Below, piece after piece: positions 51,401 through 63,509 of a DNA stretch of 64,000 nt. The notes beneath the pieces were generated by a model. The model worked only from the letters and a program-made list of their open reading frames with translations. It was not told the origin of the DNA and ran no database searches. The stretch spans positions 251,465-315,464 of the forward strand of contig KV908518.1 of assembly GCA_002005505.1 (NCBI GenBank). Direction: 5' to 3'. How positions within the stretch are numbered: the first letter of the stretch is position 1; each line of letters starts with the position of its first letter. This stretch comes from Botryococcus braunii (taxonomy: Eukaryota > Chlorophyta > Trebouxiophyceae). Made by a program: the position numbers and the translations under genes.

Positions 51401-52054
51401 AATCAGCTCCAATGGCGGCTTGTCGGTTGCCATAACCTCCAGGGACTCGAGCCTCAGCACAGGAGGGAGGCCCTTCACCATCAGCTCCCCAACATTGTGG
51501 TCCAAGAGGATGAACGCGTTGTTTCTGAGACTTGTAGCCAGATCCATCATTCTGTAGAGGTAGACCTTGAGTGTCTCCCCTGTCTTGATGCCCTGCTCCA
51601 TTTCCTTGTACCACTCAAGGTTGATGTCTTGGTTGCTCCCTCCAGTGTGACTGTTCTTCACCCACGCGATGAAGTCGAACGCTGCTTTGTGGCATGAGAT
51701 CTGAGAATGCCAGATGACTGGAACTGACTGGATCAGCCACTGCTTGATGGCTGAGTTCTCCACCGACCCTGGCATTGGCCTCTCCAAAGCCGCTCTGACC
51801 CCCTTGGTGTTTGCGCACGCCTCCAAATTTTCATACCAAAATTCAAAATTGCGCCCTCCATCATCAAGCATGACAGTCATCTTTGGATTAGAGGTATTGG
51901 GGATGTAGGCTGCCTTGTCAATCTCCACCTTTGGTTCTGCAGTGGCTGATTGTGTCCCGGTCATAGACTGCCCTGGAGTGGCCCCACTGACTTCTCCAGG
52001 TTGAGACATTGCTGTTTCACTGCTACTTTCCTTTTCTTTGCCCCTTTTTGTCAT
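48398..52054 (-). CDS. gag-pol: Copia K Gag-protease-integrase polyprotein
   Basis: 1218-residue frame from ATG 52054. Gag with N-terminal E/K/S-rich stretch, Copia-type core (NFEFWYENLEACANTKG; LEWYKEMEQGIKTGETLKVYLYRMMDLATSLR), CCHC knuckle CHFCKAKGHFMTDC near 310; protease (SWLIDSGASVHIVND); GAG-pre-integrase (HARLGHPGASSMQRF ... CESCIQGKHSRPPF); integrase D (HVDTVGP), D (RTDRGSEF), E (NGVAERMNRT); then a long linker with RERE runs. The last ~25 residues are out of phase with RT. The phase is lost at a GAGAGAGA tract near 48504-48520, suggesting repeat slippage. Confidence 0.92.
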   Translation of the reverse strand: MTKRGKEKESSSETAMSQPGEVSGATPGQSMTGTQSATAEPKVEIDKAAYIPNTSNPKMTVMLDDGGRNFEFWYENLEACANTKGVRAALERPMPGSVENSAIKQWLIQSVPVIWHSQISCHKAAFDFIAWVKNSHTGGSNQDINLEWYKEMEQGIKTGETLKVYLYRMMDLATSLRNNAFILLDHNVGELMVKGLPPVLRLESLEVMATDKPPLELIQRILRAAASRGYKDPPAEGTPQAMAAAAVAGPSGGVAGASSSAGAAPGVGAVPGVGAALPANEQPPAGPSATTFGGRGRGPGRARRPREELTCHFCKAKGHFMTDCGPLRQLQALHQNMQAASVGPAAYWGQGGPQSSPQAWWDHGSGRGGPPSSASSPGPPSAYNYPTSQHTFPGWHLPPPPPPSGEAMFISLNVLAPTSHGASSTSWLIDSGASVHIVNDLSLLHNPVMHRQPLPLHLATSDAKGGIIASGSVCLVNARHEVFWLHNVQCVPSAHTNLISVTGAIQDGASFLTDTAGGYTAMKGPEGWCGDITRARGLFFLEFVSPVRGQQVGCRHIDHMAEASHLRKGHVCSERSLWHARLGHPGASSMQRFSKEDLVTGINISLAPCSECPKHCESCIQGKHSRPPFPVSSRPAHHPLDRVHVDTVGPISPPAITGERYWVTVVDESSHQVASLPVKSKDCIPKAVIDLLRFWQTQRGTVVKCVRTDRGSEFLNQQFKEFCAQQGTKMESSAPYTPQQNGVAERMNRTLKERTRTLLVHAAADPSLWKEALETATLLYNVGPTSGRSLTPMELFFGVKPDVSVLRTFGCVAHVHIPSGQRSVFGPKTIPGMFTGYCPQSKAYRVYVGNGVWKESRDVSFIEHLRGAERVGLSKVQPGSVYDSRISPPLGSENLATPQAIPSAAPPTFWDEEDDHGVETLSTGAPGTSGLCAGDQSGDGTTAAHDQGNPTSLDSTVGTPEPSQHSWSVLEHMQNLARGGVETQSQVEKMQKVQEGLRMQGKSQIPLPPGTTLTREQRYVQRVARREHSDIPLHAPDPGQAIVSEPNMVGLPDMQGQVETVEAMFGADVRDESSGLDMPAVGEAGAQSQSLASHAYGVQADIVGAAQASLGSVPKCESRRERELLLPSALRKVRECKGAAHESSSQGERERLEKESDNPGSTAQSQHKVHNVPYSGNQGEREREKGTASVRLTALLHHSIRYRVYLLSRWEKFTCPQT

Positions 52055-52430
52055 ACTATTGTCACTTCACCAGCCAAACTTACTCATAAACTTCTGGAAT
52101 GCAGCAATACCCTACAATTCCCTCCATGTCATGGAAATTTACCAGCCAGTCTTGCACAGTAGTAGCAGATATGTTCCCCTCAGAAGTTTGCGCCGGAGTC
52201 CGGCCCGACTCACTCAGTGCTTCTAGACAACGTCTATGAATGATAAAGCACAGCTAAAACTTCAATTATGAATTTCCCAGAAAGGTAAACTGTGAGTAAG
52301 ATAATGGTCCTGGTACACTCGAGTTCCCTTGCGCCGCTGCGCCATGCTCGAGCTCCTTTGTTGACGCTTACGTCTGACCCATCCGTAGACGACCTTCACT
52401 CCTGCTTTTACTTGGCTCAGCTGGAAGGGC

Positions 52431-52444
52431 GTGGGCCCATAACC
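52431..52444 (-). promoter_or_regulatory. Copia K primer-binding site (initiator tRNA-Met half)
   Basis: GGTTATGGGCCCAC on the element strand immediately after the LTR, 14 nt complementary to the initiator tRNA-Met anticodon arm, as in F. Confidence 0.8.
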
Positions 52445-53138
52445 TGTGAAAGGTTATGGGCAATCGGCTTTCCCTGTACAAAGCAGACAGGTCGTCAATA
52501 GACGAAGTTACTCCAGCTACAGTCCGTACGACTGTCTGCTGAGTGCCACACACAACTGTCGGACAAGACTAGCATCTGGTGATGCCCAGCATCTTTCACA
52601 ACCAGTTACGTTACATCATTATCTTGTACACAAGCACCGATCAAGCAATCACTAGATAAGGCTCTAGACGGCTACGTTCAAGTACATGCCTATACTCCCT
52701 GAAGTTACTGTCCCTTATCTGTTTGAGTGACTACAGGGTACACTAAGCTTGTTCACTCTCACAATAGCAACAATGATACAACACACACTGCCGCACCGTA
52801 CCTGTACAAAGCAGACAGGTCGTCAATAGACGAAGTTACTCCAGCTACAGTCCGTACGACTGTCTGCTGAGTGCCACACACAACTGTCGGACAAGACTAG
52901 CATCTGGTGATGCCCAGCATCTTTCACAACCAGTTGGTATTCACTCCGGTGGGGCAGCCTTAAGAGTTCATCCGACAAACGTGTGATCTAGATAGGATTG
53001 TACCTTATGTTCGAAAACGTCCAGAATCTGCCGTGTCTCAAGGTACCTTATGTTCTCAATGGACCCATATCCTAATAGTGCACACATGAAGATCACTTAA
53101 AGCACAAGGCATTCAATAATAATGTTCAGAACTCAACA
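52445..53138 (-). repeat. 5' LTR of K
   Basis: 694 bp. Differences noticed from the 3' LTR: C for T in AAGGCT(C/T)TAGACGG, and T for C in GAAGT(T/C)ACTG. Contains both 135-bp units. Confidence 0.92.
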
Positions 53139-53143
53139 CAAAT

Positions 53144-53933
53144 AAGGTACAGCTGCATAAGGTACAGGTGTACTGCATGATATGTTGGAGATATACTTAG
53201 TGTATAGAATAATTGTACAAGTATATTGACTGATGAAAGACATTTGAGACCTGCTCATAAGCATTGAAATAAAGTTAAAGGGCCTGCAGACTTGATCCTG
53301 GAGTGTACAGGGTGTTACGGACTTACAGTAGAAGTTCCGGGGTGCAATTACGGTACTTATCGTGAGATTCGAGTAAGTTAGACGTAAATGCGCCATCTCC
53401 GAGTGGTTTAAAGGTCTCACAAACTAACTCGATGATCGAATCGAGATTCGAACGGGTTCACGGAGCTCATATCTTCTCGTCGAGTCATTTCACGGAGCGT
53501 GTGTTTGGCTCCGAGGCTCTGGATCGAAACTCTTGTGGATAGATCTTGTCGTTTACACGGGCTAAGATATTTTCGGGTCGAGTTCGAGAATAAACCGGTA
53601 GGACTGAACGGCAAGTGTACGGTTCTACGAATTCACGCATAGTACGGAGCCGCAGATCAGCTCTCCGTAGTGTTAGAGTGACAAAGACAAGCAAATGCAG
53701 AGGAGGCAATGATGCCGGACCTCCTGAGGTACCGTAGGTATTTGAGGGATGAAGGCAGAGGGTACTGGTCAGTTCATACGTTGTCGAACTCCAGTTTGTG
53801 AAGCCCGTCAAGTGGATAGGGCTGTCCAACTGTCTTTTGTGAGCATTGCTGATGATTGCAATACCTCGCAGGTATCCCTGAATGTTATGCTTAGCTTAGT
53901 GAGTCACATCAACACACAACACACATTGTAACA
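53144..53933 (+). repeat. Copia E 3' LTR, second part (right end tentative)
   Basis: Continues E's LTR after the K insertion. The end is placed at ATTGTAACA (53933), the inverted match of TGTTATAA, giving an LTR of about 890 bp. A segment at 53390-53460 looks tRNA-like (CCGAGTGGTTTAAAGG ... ATTCGAAC). A 103-bp direct repeat overlaps the proposed end, so the boundary may be further right. Confidence 0.55.
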
Positions 53934-54034
53934 GTTCATACGTTGTCAAACTCCAGTTTGTGAAGCCCGTCAAGTGGATAGGGCTGTCCAACTGTCTTTT
54001 GTGAGCATTGCTGATGATTGCAATACCTCGCAGG
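53770..54034 (+). repeat. 103-bp direct repeat pair at the E LTR end
   Basis: 53770-53872 and 53932-54034 match with one difference noticed (GTTGTCGAAC versus GTTGTCAAAC), period 162. Both begin CAGTTCATACG and end CCTCGCAGG. Confidence 0.85.
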
Positions 54035-54838
54035 GTGTCTTAAATGTGTGTAGGTCGACGCTAACCGTGCCATTCACGAAAAGCAACTGGGCCAGACAGA
54101 CATAAGAAGTGTCCAATGTGCCGCAACAGAAAAGGACAAATCCTTAAGTAATGATGGAAGCAAGACCCCCATGCAAAGCTCAATCCACATTTGTGGCATT
54201 TTCCAACGGCCCCATAAATGCACTACTAAGCCAACCGAGCACCAAAAGAGCCTTTAAAATAGCAAGCACTTTTATTTCCATGCTACTCGGCATCAATCAA
54301 CAAAGTTTAACCGTGTAGGATCCGCATCCGGAAAAGTTGACACTTTGCCATCGAAATCCCAATGATATGCTTGAAACACCATATTTTCATCAGGGCAATG
54401 CAATTTTAAAGTGTTTGCAAAGGGTTAGTAACCCAAAGCAAGCCAAATGAGGGGAAGCGTACACTCACCATCGTGAAGTGCCACCTTCCTCCCCCACCGT
54501 CCCCACGGAAACGACGGAACCAAACGCCATTAGAAACATTACAGAAAAATCCGATCCTTCTTGCTTGGATCTACACGCCAAGCTCGGCGTCGACCCTCGC
54601 AGGCCACAACCATCCCCGTCATTGGAACTTATATGGATGCGAAGAACGGATTCTCCCAACCAAAGTCCATGAACTTGATACCAAGGTATTGTTGATCCTT
54701 CGAACTTAAGGGAAACAACCCAAATAGAACGACAGGCAGCAACGAAGACACACGTAAGCATCGACACCATCCGCAAGACAGACTTAAGCGTCAAAGAGGA
54801 TCAACGACCAACATCGCAAGTCCACCGACTCAGATATG
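54035..54838. other. Unassigned sequence, probably interior of a decayed LTR element
   Basis: About 800 bp without a credible gene. A 109-residue minus ORF (54465-54794) shows no motif. It lies on the interior side of the putative PBS/LTR at 54841-55049 and may be leader sequence of that element. Confidence 0.35.
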
Positions 54839-54840
54839 GG

Positions 54841-55049
54841 CCACCAAAATGTAATATTCTTGGAAAAGATGGCCGTGCACCGACGAAAGTGCTAGTATGG
54901 TCCGAACACCATACCATATACTGTGCGAGCCTACGAGGCTACACTCAGTACCAATGTACCGCGCGGCACGTGCGGGGACGAGCCCCGGCACCGTCTGCCT
55001 ACGGGCGCGCTACACCCCAGTCCATGAGTGCACGAAACTCCATGCCCCG
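54841..55049 (-). repeat. Possible 5' LTR with primer-binding site (weak)
   Basis: On the minus strand ...AATATTACA is followed by TTTTGGTGGCCCA. This fits an LTR end plus a TGG-starting PBS different from all the other elements. The LTR would begin near CCCCGAACA (about 55049); it starts TGTAATATTCTTGG on the plus strand, like D's LTR. Single copy, boundaries unproven. Confidence 0.35.
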
Positions 55050-55116
55050 AACAGTAACTGCAAAAAGTGAGGTTGAGTGGTGAGAGATTCCCAACATGCC
55101 CTATACGACAAGATGG

Positions 55117-56625
55117 TTATGGCATGACACTTGCAAGCCCAAATGAAAAAGGATATGTTCCTGCCTTGCCCAAGAACATAAATTGTTCTCCCTTACATCC
55201 CCCAGCAAGGACTTTAGGTTTGGCCTTTGTCCTGTACTGTAAGAAAAACCTCCTCCTTTTCCATGCTTTTTGGCCAATCACAAAGCAGGCACCAAGGCTA
55301 AGGTCATGTTTTCTCTTTGCAAAGAAATCATGCAAGCAAGCCTCTGCACAACTTTTCTCAGGTTCTACCAACTCAAAGGGTTCAGAGAGTGAAGACAAAT
55401 AGGCCAAACAATGGTGATCCATGACCCTTGCGAGTCAAGTTTTTGGTTTCCCCTTCCACTTCCCTCTTCCCTTTCCTTTTCCTTGCCAATTACCTTGCTC
55501 TTGAGGTGGTGGAAGCCCTCCTTGCACTGGTGCCACCACTGGTGGGGCTTGTGGTGCAGGGGGGAAATAACAAGGTTGAAAAATTGATGGTTGGAACCTT
55601 CCCGCTTAAGCATTGGCAGCCAACCATTCCCTTTTCAACTGACACTGCCATGCTTCATGTCCCAACTATTTGCAAAACTAACATTCCCTATTAGCGGGGA
55701 TTACCTTCCGGGAGTCCACTTTTCTTCCATTCCCTGGTGCACCGGGGGGTCCTCCAACAGCTCCCCAGATGTAACGCTAAACGTGGGCTCAGTACAGTAT
55801 TCTGAATATATATATATATATATAAATAGAGTGGGTAGGCTTCGCCAAGGGGTACGTTCCTTGGCCCGCAGAAGTGTGTATCACCACTGCTCCGAGGTTC
55901 GAGGATACCCCTCGAACCTCCCACGGTTGGTCCTTCCCAGCCGGGGTCCCAGACGCTGGCCCTCGGTCGTTCCCATCGACCGTCCGCTGGTGACTAGGAC
56001 CGGGGACCGGCGCTGTACACCGATCGGTCCAAGACCTTGGCGCTACACCAGAAGGGTGGTGCACCTCGTACGTACGTGACCCTTGAGCTTCCTCTAGGAT
56101 ATGAGCTGCCCCAAGATTGGTGTGGATGTTTGTTAATGTCCTCCTCTTGGGGGGACCTCCCTTCGCATCCCCATGGGCACTCTTGAAGCCACCTTCATAC
56201 TTGACTACAAAAGAGCACAAGTCATCCAGGTCTGTGAAGGGTTTCCCTATCCCCGGATTGATGGTACTTGCCAGTCTAAGCGGCACATTGAGCCCCTTCA
56301 TGAATAAGTGCAACTTATCTTGCTCTACTATCTCATACTCCACCTAAATATCCGAAAGCAAAGCAACAAATCGTTCAATATACCGTTCCACACTTTCATT
56401 CCCTTACTATACTTTATCCAACTTTTGTCTTGCAAGTGCTACAGTGTCTGTGGCATCATAACGTTTGGACATGAAACCTTTAAAGTCTTCCCATTCTATG
56501 GAATCTTCCTCTCCTCCTTCCTTTTCCCACTTACGTACAAAAGCATCCCACACCGTAAGGGGCCTTTCATCCAAGTGTTGCACTGCCAAAGCAACCTTGC
56601 TTGTGTCGTTCAGCTTGCCCCTCAT
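55117..56625 (-). pseudogene. Decayed Gypsy gag and pol start (element J)
   Basis: Minus-strand fragments in order: gag capsid (56407-56625: WEDFKGFMSKRYDATDTVALARQKLDKV; 55789-56343: DKLHLFMKGLNVPLRLASTINP...), degraded nucleocapsid region around 55430-55700, then the start of pol (55117-55422: LSLGACFVIGQKAWK, like the pre-protease segment of B1 and H). Several stops and frame changes and an AT-repeat insertion (about 55805-55825) break it. Related to the gags of B and I. No LTR could be assigned. Confidence 0.75.
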
Positions 56626-57091
56626 TTACCGTTCTTTCCCCCCCCCAACATTACCCAAACAAGATCCCATCACCAAGTATGAGCTCCCATGGCCCAAAAA
56701 AAAAATTAACAATTATGCAACTGCAATTGGTTTGTAGTGGGATAATAATTGTAGAATAGGAGAAAGTGATTGGGGTACCTGAAGTGCAGCCTAAAAACTT
56801 GTATGATTCATTGCAATACTTCTGATTCGATTCAGTGTAACACCCATGAATCCTGCAGCGCCACAACCAGCCCTTTGAATGTTCTGTGGCTTAACCGAGA
56901 ACTTATTAAAATTGTGTGGCCATGCATTTATGGGTCTGAAGGGTGTGGAGAAGTCAGCAGCCCTCAGAGGCAATTGCAAAGAAGTGTGCCTAAAGCACAG
57001 AACCACACGATATAAGAAGATAATGCAAGTAGTGTTGCGCACACCCTTCAGAAATGAAAAATAACGTCCCATTACAATAAGTTGTTTGTCC
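56626..57091. other. Intergenic sequence, nothing recognised
   Basis: About 465 bp with no ORF, repeat or element signature I can support, apart from short C and A homopolymers. Confidence 0.5.
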
Positions 57092-57126
57092 ACGCGCGCG
57101 CGCACACACACACGCACACACACACA

Positions 57127-57193
<67 letters not shown>

Positions 57194-57202
57194 GCACGCA
57201 GG

Positions 57203-57297
<95 letters not shown>

Positions 57298-57343
57298 ACG
57301 CACGCACGCATGCACGCACGCACACACACACACACATACACAG
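57092..57343 (+). repeat. Long (CA)n microsatellite, interrupted
   Basis: About 250 bp of CA repeats with CG-rich edges and a few interruptions (CACGCACGCAGG). Cysteine/valine or histidine/threonine ORFs across it are artefacts. Confidence 0.97.
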
Positions 57344-58704
57344 ACGGACGAAAGCACACACGAACGACACAACTATGAATGCACACACCAGTTCAATAAA
57401 TTTACATACATGGAACTGGTCACAGAAATATCTGCAAGGACACACAGACGAAGCCCAATGGCGCCCCCCACCTGCTAGCCAGAATATCATCGTCACTCCC
57501 AACCAGCCCAAGCTGAATTTCAAACTTTCGTTACTACAAGCAAAGTGCAGGTCAACAATGGGAAATGTAAGCCATGCGAAGAGTGTCAAGGGGAAAAAAG
57601 TAAAGAGCATATCACCACCCGCACATGACTGGAGCAACTGTGCACAGATTTACTCGTGGTAAAATAATCCACCCCCTGACCACCCCCTGAGACCTGTTGG
57701 GCTTTCAAGGGGTGTTGTGAATTAGTCTGCATTGAAGGTCTGGAGGAGACTCTCACGTCCTCCTGCCCTGTCCCGACCTGAGCTATGGTAGATTAGGAGC
57801 GACAATGTCAGCATATGCCACGGGTGCCAAAGGCCATCATCGTAAGCCTCAACAAGAGGCTTCTTCGCTGCCTGAGCTGCTTCACGTCCCGTGCGTGTAC
57901 TCCCGACCGCACATTCCACTTGCTTCTTGTAGAACCTCAAGCTGCATTCACAAATACAAAGAATAACGTTAAAAAGTTTGTAAGAACCTGTTGGAGCACT
58001 GTTCTATTTTTGTCATACGTACCCAGTTTGAAAACAAAGACGGAATTTGCCAGTCAATGGTCATCCCTTGCTACTTCTATGAGATAAAAATTGACTTCGT
58101 TTGCGTTTGACAACTTATCCGCAACAAAGTTGATGTGCAAATGGCAATGGGCTTCCCGTGACGGGATGTCGCACCTTCCGAAACGTGGTGCTTGCGCATC
58201 GTGTGAAGAACCCTTTGTGTAGCTTCATAGTTGTCATTAATATTTCTCAATTGCAAAACATCGTATCTACAGACAAAGCGCAGCACAAGTATGGGAGACG
58301 CAGGGTTGTACGGGCAAGTCAAAACCTCGAGGTTTTGGAGGTTTTGAGGGCGACGTGGCCAGGCTCAAAACTTCGTATTTCACCTCCGGCATCTGGCCCT
58401 GGCCCGAGTACAGCCCCGCGGTGCCGGGGCAAAAATCCAGAGGTGCCGCCCCCGACACCTAAAACCTGCCCTCCGACACCTAAAACCTGCCCCCATAGGG
58501 ACCCATACGCTGAACGGCAGGGGCATCGTCGACCACCGTCGAGTTCTGTTTAGTAGATCGCTAAAAATGCATGGCGATCGTGGCTCTAGACATCCTCGTA
58601 TATTTTAAGCATGAATGACAGGATAGACTGGCACGCTCTCAGCGTTATTGTCTAGTTGGTGGAGTGCTGGTTCGGCTATTTGTATCCAGGCTTTCGCCTG
58701 TATC
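57344..58704. other. Region upstream of the transporter gene
   Basis: 1.36 kb with no credible coding sequence. It contains a short tandem-like repeat CGACACCTAAAACCTGCCC (58453 onward, two copies about 20 bp apart) and a GCCCCGCGGTGCCGGGGC hairpin near 58415. The promoter and 5' UTR of the gene at 58705 should lie here; I see no clear TATA box. Confidence 0.5.
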
Positions 58705-61312
<2,608 letters not shown>

Positions 61313-63146
61313 CAACACAAGTGCGAAGACAAAGTAAAGAGAATCCTGTTTGATTGCCTCTTTCACCTCTTTGCCTTCCCCTAGAATGTAATTGATTTTT
61401 GCATCAGGTGGTAGCTACAGTGTCAGGACATGCAAAGCAAAGGAGGTCTTGAGAGGGAGCAAGCAGACCAAGTTGAGATCTCGGATGAATAGTCTTACAT
61501 TTGGAACGGCTCTCGCTTATCAACACAGGCGGAACGCCAAATATAGACGTACGCGGTAAAGACAAATATGTATGATTGTACGAATCTGATACACGGGGTA
61601 CTGCCTTGACCATACAACTAGGTACAGGACCCACTTTTCTTACATTTCCTCCCCTTGGAACGAGGATGAACGGGCAAGGGCCCTCCTTCACAAAAAGCAA
61701 GATCATCAAGGCAGATCAAGAAGCAACGAGACCAATTGATTTGAAACATAACCAACCCACAACACTCATGAGGAAGGTTATTAAAATGGCAGATACCTAA
61801 CATGGCAGAGAAGACTGCATGCTAGAAAATTACCTCGACAGGGAAAGAGGAACAATTCCCGTCTTTGGCAAACAAAGGAAGATCCTGACTTACAGGAGCA
61901 TCCCTCCTGGCGCAAGTCAACTAGAGGGAAGACTGTCTGCACTTCCACAGCATATCACCCAGGGGCAGGGCATGAAGCCTTGCATCTGGCCTCCAAATAC
62001 TAACAGCAACTCCCACAAAACGATGGTTAATGGTGCGGAAACCCACTGATACTATAACAGTAAGTGTCGATGCAGGGCGAGACCACAGAAGCACGAAAAG
62101 CAATAATGCTAAGCCACAACAATGCCACATGCTGAAATACGTAGAGTCTGACCCACTCTTAAAGATGTCATGATTCCACATGCCAAAGTATCGCATGAAG
62201 TGTACCCTCCCAGATCCACCCCTCCCGGATAAAACGTGCAAGCCAGAGAATCGCTGGTTGCTGAAGAAGCTCCAAGTCAATGCAGCCAATAGGAAGAAGC
62301 TAAGGCTCATCTATGTAGCTACCAAAAAGTAAAGCTTCTTGCTCCACAAGCTCTCCTCTCCCACCTGCAACACGATCAAGGAAGAAGTAGAAATCCGCAA
62401 GGAGTGTAGTAAGGCCCAAAGGCACTCACAAACACAAAGAAAGCAAGTAGATTGACACACACATACAACATACACACATGCACATTGATGAATTCATCAT
62501 TGGAGGTGAAGGGTTGAGTGGCAAACACTGAAATAAACATACATGCAACACACAAAGAGACAAGCACACATGTACATCGTACTACGACAGAAAGAAGGCT
62601 CGGGTTACCTGCTGATGGACAGGATGAGGTTGCAGCTGACTCCAAGATGAGCAGCTACCTCCGAGACCAATCCCAAAAGAGAAGGCATAAGATAACCAAT
62701 AAGAGCAAAGGACAGTGTCCAAAGAAAGACTGGCTGACAGCAGAGTGCATCCGAAGCGAACGCTCTTTAAGTCAACTCAAGAGCCCTTGGGCACCTGCAC
62801 ATGTCTCAACACACACGTGAAAATAGAAGGTAAATAATGGACATCACACCTCTCATAGCCACAAACGGCCAAGTTCAAGAAGATCCATGAGAAAGTTGTA
62901 ATGACATAGATGAGGGCCTCATCCAAACACAAGCCCGAATATCTTCTAACTTTAAATGAGCTATCGTCTTCTCAAAGGGGTTCTCACAGTTGAGGAATGA
63001 CATGTGAACTCTGGATCTAAGCAAACTAAGAAACAAAGCACCCAAAAGCAGTATAACACAGACATCACAGTACATTACACTACAATAAACTTGGCAAAAT
63101 AAGAACCCAGCACATAAGTCACATCAAGACGTCTTTGAGGGCACAA
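61313..63146. other. 3' side of the transporter gene, nothing recognised
   Basis: 1.8 kb. It presumably includes the 3' UTR. Minus-strand ORFs of 66-129 residues (61921-62310, 62376-62645, 62875-63075) are hydrophobic but show no family motif and are not linked by obvious splice sites, so I do not call a gene. Confidence 0.45.
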
Positions 63147-63509
63147 TGTTAGGTCATGGGCATTCGGCGTATCCTGTGGATAAGCAAACAGGTCGTAAGT
63201 GTATGTTCCACCAGCTACAGCCCTTGGCGACTGTCTGCTATTGAATATCAACAACTGGATGAACAAGACTAGCATCACAAGTGCCCAGCATCTTTTCAAA
63301 CCAGTTGCTCGACCGTGCGGCGATCGCAGCTTTAATAGTCCTTTCACAAAGATGCGTAATCTAAATCACAGTGTACCTTATGTTCGAAAGAGTTCACATC
63401 CTACCGTGTCTTGAGGTACCTTATGTTCACAATGGACCCATATCCTAATATTGTACATGAAGATCACCTAAAGCACAAGGCATCCAATAGTAATGTTCAT
63501 AACTCAACA
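63147..63509 (-). repeat. 3' LTR of Copia L (single-unit form)
   Basis: 363 bp related to K's LTR: same terminal AACTCAACA, GTACCTTATGTTCGAAA and GTACCTTATGTTCACAATGG segments. It has only one copy of the 135-bp type unit, so it lacks the duplication seen in K. Confidence 0.8.

Larger units (their letters stand above)
46125..53138 (-). mobile_element. Copia element K, nearly intact
   Basis: 7.0-kb minus-strand Ty1/Copia element with TSD CAAAT (46120-46124, 53139-53143). 694-bp LTRs in which I noticed two differences. PBS, gag-protease-integrase frame, RT-RNase H frame, polypurine tract GCAAGGGGAAG. The only lesion seen is the frame change between integrase and RT. It is the youngest Copia here. 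Confidence 0.93.
17185..53933 (+). mobile_element. Copia element E, 5'-truncated and split by nested insertions F, D and K
   Basis: Pieces of one plus-strand Ty1/Copia element: 17185-18012 (linker and RT start), 33984-35075 (RT active site to RNase H, polypurine tract), 46027-46124 and 53144-53933 (3' LTR). Each gap is closed by a perfect 5-bp duplication (AGATC, GGAGG, CAAAT). Across the F gap the reading frame resumes directly in the RT (…SDAD / PSLF…). The left end is lost at the border with element I, so gag, protease, integrase and 5' LTR are absent. Confidence 0.88.

Noticed and set aside
57082..57378. Long ORFs of alternating His/Thr or Cys/Val (also 60604-61077)
   Set aside because: They are translations of CA/TG microsatellites with no other support.
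61921..62645. Minus-strand hydrophobic ORFs as a second host gene
   Set aside because: No recognised motif, no convincing splice sites joining them, and the composition fits chance ORFs in 3' flanking DNA.
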